Shown: piece by piece, positions 52,836 to 61,629 of the stretch
Layout: each line of letters opens with the position of its first letter
How positions within the stretch are numbered: position 1 is the first letter of the stretch
Source of the DNA: Eutrophocola sp964503965
Lineage (GTDB): Bacteria > Pseudomonadota > Gammaproteobacteria > Pseudomonadales > Pseudohongiellaceae
Length of the DNA stretch: 64,000 nucleotides
NCBI GenBank assembly: GCA_964503965.1
Contig: CAZDCK010000006.1
Span: forward strand, 51,366 to 115,365
Direction: 5' to 3'
The notes under the pieces: generated by a model
Seen by the model: only the letters and a program-made list of their open reading frames with translations
The model's database searches: none
What the model was told of the DNA's origin: nothing
Position numbers and translations under genes: made by a program

Positions 52836-53573
52836 ATGCGCCGATTATTAATCCTATGTGTTTTGCTTCTGGTGTACCCACTAACCCCAGGTAATGCCTT
52901 CGCCCAGTTCGGGCGTGGATACCGCATCGTACAAAACGATCCTCCCGCCCGAGAGTTCACTGCTGCCCGCTGGCACTTTGGTACCAACGGGAATATCGGC
53001 CATATGGGCTGGTCCCATAATTACCCGAGTTCCGATATCAACCTGAATGAATACCTGGAACGCTCCACACGTATCGACATGGATTTCGACTCCTACCGCA
53101 TCGTGGAACTGGGCGACCCTGAGGTCTTTGACTACCCTTTTGCCTATGTATCAGAGCCCGGTGAAATGGAACTGACCGAACAGGAAGTCATCAACCTGAG
53201 AGAATTTATTCACCGGGGCGGTTTCATCCTCATGGATGACTTTGACGGTCCCTGGCAGTTTGCCCAGATGCGCTCCCAGGTGAGAAGAGCATTCCCGGAA
53301 AATGACCTAATACCTGTGGACATCAACCATGTAGCCTTCCGTGTACATACGCCGCTGGAAGACCTGGCCGCCATGGCAGACTACGTCCCCGGGGAAAATA
53401 TTATTTATTATGGACTGTTTGATGATCAGGGACGACTGGGCATCCTGGCAGGACACAACAATGATCTGGCCAATTTCTGGGACTGGTATGAAGACGGGAC
53501 CATGCCACTGAAGCCTTCTACAGATGCCTTCAGGATGGGAACGAATGCGGTAATTTATTCGATGACACACTAA
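52836..53573 (+). CDS. DUF4159 domain exported protein
   Basis: A 245-residue protein with a signal peptide (MRRLLILCVLLLVYPLTPGNA). The DUF4159 pattern is visible: FAQFGRGYRIVQNDPPAREF, NLNEYLERSTRIDMD, FDYPFAYVSEPGEM and FIHRGGFILMDDFDGPWQF. The family resembles a glutamine-amidotransferase-like fold without obvious catalysis, and its role is unknown. The 212-base region before it, divergent from the TonB-C gene, shows no clear promoter to me. Confidence 0.82.
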   Translation: MRRLLILCVLLLVYPLTPGNAFAQFGRGYRIVQNDPPAREFTAARWHFGTNGNIGHMGWSHNYPSSDINLNEYLERSTRIDMDFDSYRIVELGDPEVFDYPFAYVSEPGEMELTEQEVINLREFIHRGGFILMDDFDGPWQFAQMRSQVRRAFPENDLIPVDINHVAFRVHTPLEDLAAMADYVPGENIIYYGLFDDQGRLGILAGHNNDLANFWDWYEDGTMPLKPSTDAFRMGTNAVIYSMTH

Positions 53574-53682
53574 CGCAATGGCAAAAAAATTAGAGGTCAG
53601 TTCCCGGTAGGTCGGCAAAGCCCCGCTTTTGCCGAAAAGGATTCCTGACAAAGAATGTATCGATTTGCAGGTTTCCCTGAAA

Positions 53683-55407
53683 TCATTCTTCCAGCGCAAA
53701 CACCCATAGCACCCCCCCCTGGGGTACGATAGTTTCCTTTCCTTGCAGGCGATCGATATTGGCCTGCATCCGCATGGCATCCACGCCCCAGCCGGACTGA
53801 ATCGCAATGTACTGCTTACCATCCACTTCAAAGGTGGTCGGCACGCCGGTAATCCCTGAATTCAGGCGCTGCTGCCATACCAGTTCCCCGGTGGTGGCAT
53901 TGTGTGCTCGGAAATAGCGATCTGCAGTTCCACCGGAGAAAATCAGGTTACCGCCGGTGGCAAGGATGGGCCCCCAGTTGGCCAGCTCAAATTCTTTAGT
54001 CCAGACTTTTTCCCCACTATCAATATTCCACGCCTGGATTTCCCCGATATGATCAGTCCCTGCCACAAGACTGGCTTGCATACCCGTTATTCCCGTGTAA
54101 TTCTGACCAGGCCGATATTCAGCCTCTACCCCTGCCCAGGCAGAACAGTAGTTTTCATTGGCCGGAATATAAAATAACCCCGTTTGAGGACTGTAGGCCG
54201 CCGGCGGCCAGTTCTTGCCACCGGACAGGGATGGGCAGTACTCGGCGACACGGCCCATGCCAGGTTTATGATCCATATCGTATTCCGGGCGTCCCGTATC
54301 CGGATCAAGGGATGTGAAGACATTCTGGTAGACATAAGGCTCCGCATCCACGAATTCGATACCGTCTTCTGAAGGCTCTAGTATCCAGAGATAACCGTTA
54401 CGTCCTGCATGCACCAGGGCCTTGAAACGACGCCCCCCCCTTTCCACTTCCATGATCACCGGCGGTGACACCTCGTCCCAGTCCCAGGAACCATTCCAGT
54501 GATACTGGTGGTATCCCTTCATTTCCCCGGTATCCACATCCAGGGCAATCACGGAATTGGCAAACAGGTTATCACCTGGTCGCGCTTCTCCAGTCCAGGG
54601 CCCTGCATTACCCGTTCCCCAGAAACTGAGATTCGTTTCTGGATCGTAGTTACCTGCCATCCAGATGGATCCACCACCCGTTTCCCAGGCACCTTCCGGC
54701 CAGGTTTCACTGCCGGGTTCACCAGGTGCCGGAATAGTATATGTACGCCATATTTCCTGTCCTGTTTCGGCATCCAGTGCAGCGACAAAGCCACGAATCC
54801 CCCGTTCACCACCAGAGGCACCTACAAGGATCTTGCCATTGGCGGCCAGAGGGGACAGTGTCATGTAGTAACCGGCGCGGTAGTTGGCTACAGTCTGTTT
54901 CCAGACCTCCTCCCCTGTCAGTGCATCAAGAGCCACCACTGTGGCATCCGAATTGGCCATATAGACCTTGTCATCATAAAGCGCCACACCTCGATTGGTG
55001 GGATGCATGAGACTGATATCAAATGGCATTTGTATGTTGTAACGCCAGAGTACGTCACCACTGGCCGCATCAAGAGCCAGCACATGGTTCAACGGCGTAG
55101 TGATATACATAATCCCGTCATTGACTATTGGTGGGGACTGGTGACCCTCCGTGAGGCCGGTGGATAGTGTCCATACCGGTTCCAAGCTGGCTACATTATC
55201 AGCATTGATTCGGGACAGGGGTGAATAACCCTGGCCATCATAGGTACGTCGAAACATCAGCCAGTTTTCAGGCTCCGGATTGCGCAACCTGTCATCGGTA
55301 ACTGCCGAATAGCCCCCTGACTGAGCATTTGATTGCCCAGTTGAAAGCAACAAAAGGCATGACAAAATCATCGTCTTGGCTGATGGTCTGAAAAACACTT
55401 GATTCAT
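53683..55407 (-). CDS. PQQ-dependent dehydrogenase with lanthanide-type D-x-D motif
   Basis: A periplasmic quinoprotein of 574 residues. It has a signal peptide (MNQVFFRPSAKTMILSCLLLLSTGQSNAQ) and an eight-bladed propeller with W-motifs (DALTGEEVWKQ, DAETGQEIWRT, NIDSGEKVWTKE). PQQ-site segments are WGTGNAGPWTGEARPGDN and WNGSWDWDEVSPPV. The last contains the catalytic Asp followed two residues later by another Asp, the signature of lanthanide-dependent enzymes. No haem domain and no vicinal Cys pair are seen. The substrate, probably an alcohol or aldehyde, is unknown. It follows the Rieske gene by 18 bases. Confidence 0.88.
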   Translation of the reverse strand: MNQVFFRPSAKTMILSCLLLLSTGQSNAQSGGYSAVTDDRLRNPEPENWLMFRRTYDGQGYSPLSRINADNVASLEPVWTLSTGLTEGHQSPPIVNDGIMYITTPLNHVLALDAASGDVLWRYNIQMPFDISLMHPTNRGVALYDDKVYMANSDATVVALDALTGEEVWKQTVANYRAGYYMTLSPLAANGKILVGASGGERGIRGFVAALDAETGQEIWRTYTIPAPGEPGSETWPEGAWETGGGSIWMAGNYDPETNLSFWGTGNAGPWTGEARPGDNLFANSVIALDVDTGEMKGYHQYHWNGSWDWDEVSPPVIMEVERGGRRFKALVHAGRNGYLWILEPSEDGIEFVDAEPYVYQNVFTSLDPDTGRPEYDMDHKPGMGRVAEYCPSLSGGKNWPPAAYSPQTGLFYIPANENYCSAWAGVEAEYRPGQNYTGITGMQASLVAGTDHIGEIQAWNIDSGEKVWTKEFELANWGPILATGGNLIFSGGTADRYFRAHNATTGELVWQQRLNSGITGVPTTFEVDGKQYIAIQSGWGVDAMRMQANIDRLQGKETIVPQGGVLWVFALEE

Positions 55408-55425
55408 GGTTTCCCCCTGGAATCA

Positions 55426-56013
55426 TCAAATACCGAATGGTGAAAGACCGGGCTGCTGGAACCCCACTCTTCCCTCGAACAGTCCTGCCACTCCTGCGTG
55501 GCCATCAATGTCTTTCAAAGGTAATGCTGCAAGTTGCCAGGGTGCAGGTCCCCCGACAACGCGGGCACCATCAGCAGGATCAAACTGTGATTCATGGCAA
55601 GGACACTGAAAGCGAAGAAACTCGCCATTCCAGTCTGTGACATCGCAGCCAGTATGGCTACAGATACCGGAATAGGCGACCAGTCCATTGATGCTGCGAG
55701 CAGCTGTGTCAGGAGACATCCGGTCCGGGCTGACCCGAATCAGCACCAACTGGTTCAGGCGGGTACCATTACGAACACTGCCAGTAGACGGGTCCATGGA
55801 CCAGGCAAACACCTGCCTGGAATCAACCGGTAAATCATCCACACCAATGAGCTCGCCAGCCTCATCTCCATAGGCATAGACCAGGACATCTCCAGGCTGA
55901 GGTGGACTCAGGCTGGCCTCATCAGGAATCTGTGCATCAGAAATAGACGGGATGACTGCACCGGTAGCGCATAACCCTTCAAGTACCTGGCGCCTGTTCA
56001 GTTTTGTCACCAC
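55426..56013 (-). CDS. Tat-exported Rieske [2Fe-2S] protein
   Basis: A 195-residue protein. The N-terminus (KLNRRQVLEGLCATGAVIPS) has a twin-arginine signal, as is usual for Rieske proteins that are folded before export. The cluster motifs are GICSHTGC and CPCHESQFDP (C-x-H and C-x2-H). The start is GTG behind AGGGGGAT. It is the first gene of a two-gene unit with the PQQ dehydrogenase. No cytochrome b or c1 gene is adjacent, so it is not part of a local bc1 operon. The inference is that it may pass electrons from the quinoprotein. Confidence 0.88.
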   Translation of the reverse strand: MVTKLNRRQVLEGLCATGAVIPSISDAQIPDEASLSPPQPGDVLVYAYGDEAGELIGVDDLPVDSRQVFAWSMDPSTGSVRNGTRLNQLVLIRVSPDRMSPDTAARSINGLVAYSGICSHTGCDVTDWNGEFLRFQCPCHESQFDPADGARVVGGPAPWQLAALPLKDIDGHAGVAGLFEGRVGFQQPGLSPFGI

Positions 56014-56188
56014 TATCCCCCTGTAACGCTTCTCTTTATATTCTTTTCACCAAGAATAAGTGAAATCTGTCATTTAGTCATTCACCAATACAACCAGGCC
56101 GCTTGGACTCCTGCTCCTGTCAGACACAAGAAACACAGGCCCAGTTTTTGAACCTTAGCCTTCTATCCCCATATCCTTTTCTTTTATT

Positions 56189-56219
56189 TTGAGACTTGCG
56201 AACGAATTAGTCATATAAT
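56189..56219 (+). promoter_or_regulatory. Predicted pyrB promoter (possibly leaderless transcript)
   Basis: TTGAGA (56189-56194) and TATAAT (56214-56219) are separated by 19 bases. The pyrB ATG is at 56228, so transcription would begin at or within two bases of the start codon. No ribosome-binding site is visible. Confidence 0.4.
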
Positions 56220-56227
56220 TCCTGCTC

Positions 56228-57241
56228 ATGAATTTTCTTGGCTCACACATCCTCTCCATCAGTCAGTTTGATCGTACTGATGTTGAAGAACTGTTCCGTG
56301 TAGCTGATGAAATGGTGCCCTATGCCCACCGCGAGAAACACACCCGTGTTCTTGATGGTGCTATCCTAGGCAATCTTTTCTTTGAACCCAGTACCCGTAC
56401 CCGCGTCAGTTTTGGCTGTGCATTTAATCTCCTTGGCGGGCAGGTACGAGAAACTACCGACATCAAGGCAAGCGCTATTACCAAGGGAGAATCCCTTTAT
56501 GACACTGCGCGGGTAATCAGTGGCTACAGCGACATCATTGCCATGCGTCATCCCGTAGCAGGTTCTGTTGAAGAGTTCTCCCGGGCCAGTCGGGTTCCCG
56601 TTATCAATGCCGGCGATGGTCCTGCGGAGCATCCCTCCCAGGCCCTGTTGGACCTGTACACCATCAGGAAGGAACTCAGGGTCTCCGGAGAAATTGAAGG
56701 TATTCGTATCGCCATGGTCGGAGATCTGAAGTTTGGCAGAACCGTTCATTCACTCTGCAAACTGCTCAGTCTCTACAAAAATATCACCTTCACGCTGATA
56801 TCCCCCGCTGAACTCAAAATGCCAGACTATATTGTGGAACTCCTTCGGGAGAATGGCCACATAGTCATCGAGACAGATGACATGGAAACAGGGCTGGTTA
56901 ACAATGATACGGTCTACCTGACCCGGATCCAGGAAGAACGCTTTGAAGACCGCACAGAAGCCGATATCTACCGGGGTCGCTTTCGTCTGAACCAGGCCAT
57001 CTACACTAGTCACTGCAAACCGAATACCGTTATCATGCATCCATTACCCAGGGATTCCAGGGCTGAAGCCAATGAACTGGATAACGATCTCAACCAGCAC
57101 CCCAGCCTGGCCATATTCCGTCAGGCCGATAACGGGGTGCTGATTCGTATGGCGCTCTTTGCACTGACTTTGGGTGTAGTTGACCAGGTCCACAAATCAG
57201 CAGTTGAAGTATCCTGGTTTACTGAGAAACGTTTTAACTAG
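56228..57241 (+). CDS. pyrB: Aspartate carbamoyltransferase catalytic subunit
   Basis: Forms carbamoyl aspartate in pyrimidine synthesis. The 337 residues include FFEPSTRTRVSFGCAFNLLGG (carbamoyl phosphate binding), IAMRHPVAGSVEEF, GDGPAEHPSQALLDLYTI and IMHPLPRDSRAEANELD (aspartate binding). It is somewhat longer than E. coli PyrB, and no pyrI regulatory gene follows. The start codon aligns with the family N-terminus. pilU follows 29 bases later but is functionally unrelated. Confidence 0.95.
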   Translation: MNFLGSHILSISQFDRTDVEELFRVADEMVPYAHREKHTRVLDGAILGNLFFEPSTRTRVSFGCAFNLLGGQVRETTDIKASAITKGESLYDTARVISGYSDIIAMRHPVAGSVEEFSRASRVPVINAGDGPAEHPSQALLDLYTIRKELRVSGEIEGIRIAMVGDLKFGRTVHSLCKLLSLYKNITFTLISPAELKMPDYIVELLRENGHIVIETDDMETGLVNNDTVYLTRIQEERFEDRTEADIYRGRFRLNQAIYTSHCKPNTVIMHPLPRDSRAEANELDNDLNQHPSLAIFRQADNGVLIRMALFALTLGVVDQVHKSAVEVSWFTEKRFN

Positions 57242-57270
57242 CATCACGAAAAAACTCTAAGGCTGGCATC

Positions 57271-58422
57271 ATGGAATTAAAAGACCTGCTCAAAGTAATG
57301 ATCGCTAAAGACGGTTCTGATCTGTTCCTGACAACAGGAGCGCCGCCCAGCATGAAAGCCTTTGGCAGACTAATGCCGATGACGGACAAGGTGCTCCCTC
57401 CAGGCTATACCAAGAAAATTGCCTACTCCATCATGAATGAAGAGCAGATCAAGGAGTTTGAGCACAGCCCCGAGATGAACCTCGCATTATTTGAGGAAGG
57501 TATCGGCCGATTCCGTGTGAACATCTTTCAGCAGCGTAACGAAGTCGGTATCGTTGCCCGTAATATCAAGACGGATATTCCCAACTTCAAGGATCTTGGC
57601 CTTCCGGAAACGCTGACCAAGTTGATGATGCACAAGAACGGGCTTATCCTATTTGTCGGTGGTACCGGATCCGGTAAATCCACCTCACTGGCCTCACTGA
57701 TCGATTACCGTAATACCAATTCAGACGGCCATATCATTACCATTGAGGATCCAGTGGAGTTTATTCACCCACACAAAAAATCCATTGTGAACCAGCGTGA
57801 AGTGGGCGTTGACACCTTCTCCTATGAAGAGGCTCTGAAAAATACCCTGCGCCAGGCACCCGATGTGATTCTCATCGGTGAGATCCGAACCCAGGAGACC
57901 ATGGAACACGCGTTGGCCTTCGCAGAAACCGGGCATTTATGTCTGTCTACCCTTCACGCCAATAACGCCAACCAGGCCCTCGACCGTATTATTAACTTCT
58001 TCCCCGAAGAGCGACACAAACAACTGTATCTTGATCTGTCGCTCAATCTGCGCGGTTTTGTTTCCCAGCGCCTGGTGCCCACCGTGGATGGAAAACGTGC
58101 TGCCGCCATCGAGATTCTGCTGGGTACACCGCGCATACAGGACCTGATCAAGAACGGTAAGGTGGAGGAAATAAAGGAAGTCATGGAGAAGTCGGAACAA
58201 CAGGGAATGCGCACCTTTGACTCGGCTCTCTACCACCTTTACCGGGAAGGAAAAATTTCCCTGGAAGAAGCACTGAAAAACGCCGACTCTGCCAATAACC
58301 TGCGCCTGAAAATCTCGCTTGCCGAGAGTGAAGTGGGTGGGGAAGGCCAGGAAGAGCCTGATCGCACAGGTGGACTTTCACTGGTCAGTGATGATGGCGA
58401 AGAAGAAGATAATATCCTCTGA
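57271..58422 (+). CDS. pilU: Type IV pilus retraction ATPase PilU
   Basis: A cytosolic hexameric ATPase that assists pilus retraction. The 383 residues show MELKDLLKVMIAKDGSDLFLTTG at the N-terminus, Walker A FVGGTGSGKSTSLASLIDYR, the Asp and His boxes (IITIEDPVEFIHPHKK, HLCLSTLHANNANQA), Walker B DVILIGEIRTQETM and an acidic C-terminal tail. The sequence is closer to PilU than PilT. pilT is not in the window. It is directly followed (37 bases) by a small membrane protein that has a paralogue next to the PilB-like gene. Confidence 0.92.
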   Translation: MELKDLLKVMIAKDGSDLFLTTGAPPSMKAFGRLMPMTDKVLPPGYTKKIAYSIMNEEQIKEFEHSPEMNLALFEEGIGRFRVNIFQQRNEVGIVARNIKTDIPNFKDLGLPETLTKLMMHKNGLILFVGGTGSGKSTSLASLIDYRNTNSDGHIITIEDPVEFIHPHKKSIVNQREVGVDTFSYEEALKNTLRQAPDVILIGEIRTQETMEHALAFAETGHLCLSTLHANNANQALDRIINFFPEERHKQLYLDLSLNLRGFVSQRLVPTVDGKRAAAIEILLGTPRIQDLIKNGKVEEIKEVMEKSEQQGMRTFDSALYHLYREGKISLEEALKNADSANNLRLKISLAESEVGGEGQEEPDRTGGLSLVSDDGEEEDNIL

Positions 58423-58459
58423 ATATCCGTGCTGATTGCCAAACGGAGAGCCGGCACTT

Positions 58460-58768
58460 ATGAAATTAATTCTGCTCTCACTGCTTGTCTTTCTGACAAT
58501 CGGTGTGACTCTCAGTGCCACCCTGCTCGATCAGTTTGGTATAGACAGGAGCTACCTGTTTATCGGGCTTGGCGCCCTGGTGATAACCGGACTTGTCGCT
58601 TTCAGAGGGGCCATCCTGATTGTCATCATTCTGGTATTAAGCCTGGCTATTAATATGCCTGAAGAAATGTTGGCAGAGTATTATCTGGATCGGGATATAC
58701 TTATCGTGGTTACCCTGCTGATGATCGTTTTCCCATTGATCTATCGGGAATTTGTCGGCAAGAAATAG
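58460..58768 (+). CDS. Small multi-helix membrane protein, PilU neighbour
   Basis: A 102-residue protein with three or four hydrophobic segments separated by short charged turns (LLDQFGIDRS, MPEEMLAEYYLDRDIL). I do not recognise a family. It clearly resembles the 101-residue product at 61630-61935 in length and in the LxDxxGI and Y-x-x-D-x-DIL patterns. Both genes directly follow a type IV pilus-class ATPase. ATG 58460 is chosen behind GGAGAG. A role at the pilus or secretion base is inference. Confidence 0.75.
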   Translation: MKLILLSLLVFLTIGVTLSATLLDQFGIDRSYLFIGLGALVITGLVAFRGAILIVIILVLSLAINMPEEMLAEYYLDRDILIVVTLLMIVFPLIYREFVGKK

Positions 58769-58836
58769 GCAAAGGCTGAAGGCTCGACAAGGATAAACCC
58801 TCACTCCGGCTAACCAAAACTTGTATCAACTTTTAT

Positions 58837-60417
58837 TCAGTGTTCCCGTGTTGCAGCAAACCGGATGTCGGGCCAGCGTTCTATCGTCAATTCCAGGTTA
58901 ACTCGTGTCGGTGCCAGGTACGCCAGGTAATCGCCTCCATCTATCGCCAGATTATCACCTGCCTTGCGCCTGAATTCCTCCAGCTTGCTGTTGTCATCAC
59001 AATACACCCAACGTGCCGTGTGAACATTGACCGGTTCATACACACAGTCCACCTTGTATTCGTCCTTGAGCCTGTAGGCAACCACTTCAAACTGCAATAC
59101 ACCAACAGCCCCTACAATAAGGTCATTGTTTTTAAGCGGCATGAATACCTGGGTGGAACCCTCTTCGGACAGTTGCTTGAGTCCTTTCTGAAGCTGTTTC
59201 AGTTTCAGGGGGTCTTTAAGACGAATGCGTTTGAACAATTCCGGCGCAAAGTGAGGAATCCCCGTGTACTGCAATTCCTCACCTTCCGTAAACGTATCAC
59301 CAATCTGGATAGTGCCGTGATTGTGCAGGCCGACAATATCGCCGGATGTCGCATACTCGGCTGATTCACGCTCTCCCGCCTTGAAGGTTACCGCATCGCT
59401 GATACGCACTTCCTTGCCCAGTCGAACATGCTGCATTTTCATCCCCTGTCGGTAAGCCCCAGAGCATATTCGCATGAAGGCCACACGATCACGGTGACGG
59501 GGGTCCATATTGGCCTGTATCTTGAAAACAAAGCCGGAAAACCCTTCTTCGTCAGCAGCTACTTCGCGGGTTTCGGCCTGCCTGTTCTGAGGTGCAGGTG
59601 CCCACTCTACAAAATCCTGGAGCATCTGCTCCACACCAAAATTTCCCAGTGCCGTACCAAAAAACACGGGTGTCTGGCGCCCTTCCAGATAAGCCTGAAG
59701 ATCAAATTCATGGCTGGCTCCACGTACAAGCTCGATTTCATCACGGAAATCTTCCACATAGGAACCAAGCAAACGGGTGGCTTCATCACTGTCGAGTCCC
59801 TTGATCGTCACCGCCTCACTTACTTCATCGGCATGATCATGGTCATAGACGTAGATAGTGTCGGTATACAAGTTGTAGATACCCTGAAACTGTTTACCCA
59901 TGCCCAGCGGCCAGTAAATCGGGGCACACTCTATTTTCAGGATATCTTCCACTTCATCCAGCAGGTCAATGGGATCACGAATGTCCCTATCCAGCTTGTT
60001 GATAAACGTAAGAATCGGCGTATCCCTGAGTCGACACACTTCCATCAACTTAATGGTTCTTTCCTCAACACCCTTGGCGCCGTCAATCACCATGAGCACC
60101 GAATCGACTGCTGTCAGAGTCCGGTAAGTATCTTCGGAGAAATCTTCATGACCGGGCGTATCCAGCAGATTGACCACCCTATCGTTGTATGGAAACTGCA
60201 TCACTGACGATGTAACAGAAATGCCCCTCTCCTGCTCCATCGTCATCCAGTCTGATGTTGCCATCCTGTCTGATTTTCTGCCTTTTACGGTTCCTGCTTT
60301 CTGGATAAGCTTGCCCCATAACAGCAGTTTTTCCGTCATGGTGGTTTTACCGGCATCGGGGTGAGAAATAATCGCAAAGGTGCGGCGTTTCGCAACGTCC
60401 GCTTTAAACTGGCTCAT
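58837..60417 (-). CDS. prfC: Peptide chain release factor 3
   Basis: The GTPase that recycles RF1/RF2 from the ribosome. The 526 residues have G1 ISHPDAGKTTMTEKLLLWG, G3 LLDTPGHEDFSEDTYRTL, G4 TFINKLDRDIRDP and the RF3-typical central and C-terminal domains (RDRVAFMRICSG, PHFAPELFKRIRLKDP). The length is normal. It is convergent with the PilU-associated gene and followed upstream by an unknown gene on the same strand. Confidence 0.96.
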   Translation of the reverse strand: MSQFKADVAKRRTFAIISHPDAGKTTMTEKLLLWGKLIQKAGTVKGRKSDRMATSDWMTMEQERGISVTSSVMQFPYNDRVVNLLDTPGHEDFSEDTYRTLTAVDSVLMVIDGAKGVEERTIKLMEVCRLRDTPILTFINKLDRDIRDPIDLLDEVEDILKIECAPIYWPLGMGKQFQGIYNLYTDTIYVYDHDHADEVSEAVTIKGLDSDEATRLLGSYVEDFRDEIELVRGASHEFDLQAYLEGRQTPVFFGTALGNFGVEQMLQDFVEWAPAPQNRQAETREVAADEEGFSGFVFKIQANMDPRHRDRVAFMRICSGAYRQGMKMQHVRLGKEVRISDAVTFKAGERESAEYATSGDIVGLHNHGTIQIGDTFTEGEELQYTGIPHFAPELFKRIRLKDPLKLKQLQKGLKQLSEEGSTQVFMPLKNNDLIVGAVGVLQFEVVAYRLKDEYKVDCVYEPVNVHTARWVYCDDNSKLEEFRRKAGDNLAIDGGDYLAYLAPTRVNLELTIERWPDIRFAATREH

Positions 60418-60466
60418 GGATTTTGAGTTCCGAAAGAAGTGGCTATGGTCAGGATTTTAATGAACG

Positions 60467-61102
60467 CTAATGCAGGACGTCAGACTCAGCAGGTTCGGCT
60501 CGGCTATAGACTGGATCAAGGATCTGGTGACGCTTCACCAGCAACACATCATGGGGGAGAATTTCATCATCGCAATGCAGTGAAACCTGCTTGATACTTT
60601 CAAGCATTACACAGACCACATGGTCATCATCCATATCGACCACAACACCACACTTGTACCCGGTAACTGTATTCAGCGACACCTGGGATCCTACATCGAA
60701 GTGAAAACCGGACTGAGGGTGATGGGAATTGACCAGGTAATCATCACCTGTCTGGGCAAGGCCAAAACCGGCAGCTGCAACAATATTGACGATTTCGATG
60801 GTATCGGGATCGTTCAGGTCCACACGGATGCTGCCACTCTGGGCAAGACCTTCCTGGGGAGACCGGTTGGCAATAAGCTTCAGGAACAGACTTATATCGT
60901 CCTCGTTCCATTCGAGAATTTCATCTTCAGAGCTTTCATCAAAATCTGCCGTCAGGCTGACGATATCCGTCTCTATGGTGTGTTCGAGGCTTTTTTCCCC
61001 TGTACTGAATGGAACCACCATGGACACTATGCAGAATCCTTCACCGTCTTCCTGAGCACGAAGTCTCCAGAGAAAGGGAATGTTGTCGTTTATTTCAATC
61101 AT
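60467..61102 (-). CDS. Hypothetical acidic cytosolic protein
   Basis: A 211-residue acidic protein (with DESSEDEILEWNEDD) with no signal peptide or membrane segment. I do not recognise a family. Features are two long beta-rich stretches and a C-terminal VVVDMDDDHVVCVMLESIKQVSL. ATG at 61100-61102 is preferred over the in-frame TTG at 61130-61132. It lies upstream of prfC on the same strand and may be cotranscribed (49-base gap). Confidence 0.55.
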   Translation of the reverse strand: MIEINDNIPFLWRLRAQEDGEGFCIVSMVVPFSTGEKSLEHTIETDIVSLTADFDESSEDEILEWNEDDISLFLKLIANRSPQEGLAQSGSIRVDLNDPDTIEIVNIVAAAGFGLAQTGDDYLVNSHHPQSGFHFDVGSQVSLNTVTGYKCGVVVDMDDDHVVCVMLESIKQVSLHCDDEILPHDVLLVKRHQILDPVYSRAEPAESDVLH

Positions 61103-61142
61103 CAAATGTCTCGGACTAGGCCTTGAAAACAACTGGCCTTGA

Positions 61143-61629
61143 TTGAAGTAAAGTATATCACCTGCAACAAAAGTCGCGATACAGGACTTACTACTTTTAA
61201 TGTGGGGGCAAACTTATTTTTTTCCACAGAATCTGTGGATAACTCTCTGGATAACCCTTTCCATAGTGACTGCACCCCCCATACCTAGGTGCGCCCTTAC
61301 AAATTGAACAATTTTTAACCAATTAATTTCCTATAAATATCAATAGGTTATATTTTCGCTTTACTATTTCTTTATATAACCCCTGTTTTTCCAGTCTATT
61401 ATCAAAGCCGATCGTTTTTGTGCATAAATTTCCGTGTTTTTATCTCAACATAGAAACAGCTAATAAAAAAATACCGATAAATAAAGGGTTTGAGAGCGTA
61501 TTGCACAGCACAAAAAATACGGCAATTTCAAAGCTTCAAACTCTATGAAAAATTGACCGAAAAAAACGGGACCAGGGTTAAGCAATGGAAAACGGCACGA
61601 AGGGAAAAATTGATATATCGGTTTACAAA
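61143..61629. other. AT-rich intergenic region of about 490 bases
   Basis: There is no convincing gene. It is much more AT-rich than the surroundings, with many A and T runs (for example 61311-61390 and 61441-61560). It contains the DnaA-box-type pair described separately, and it is where the minus-strand hypothetical gene would be promoted. No clear terminator or promoter is certain. Confidence 0.6.
61220..61242. promoter_or_regulatory. Inverted pair of DnaA-box-like sites
   Basis: TTTTCCACA (61220-61228, one allowed variant) and TGTGGATAA (61234-61242, a perfect box on the minus strand) form TCCACAGA-a-TCTGTGGA. A weaker CTGGATAAC follows about 6 bases later. Confidence 0.45.

Noticed and set aside
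53612..53634. Hairpin TCGGCAAAG...CTTTTGCCGA between convergent genes as a terminator
   Set aside because: The stem is good, but no T tract follows on either strand, so it is not counted as a terminator. It may still help to end both transcripts.
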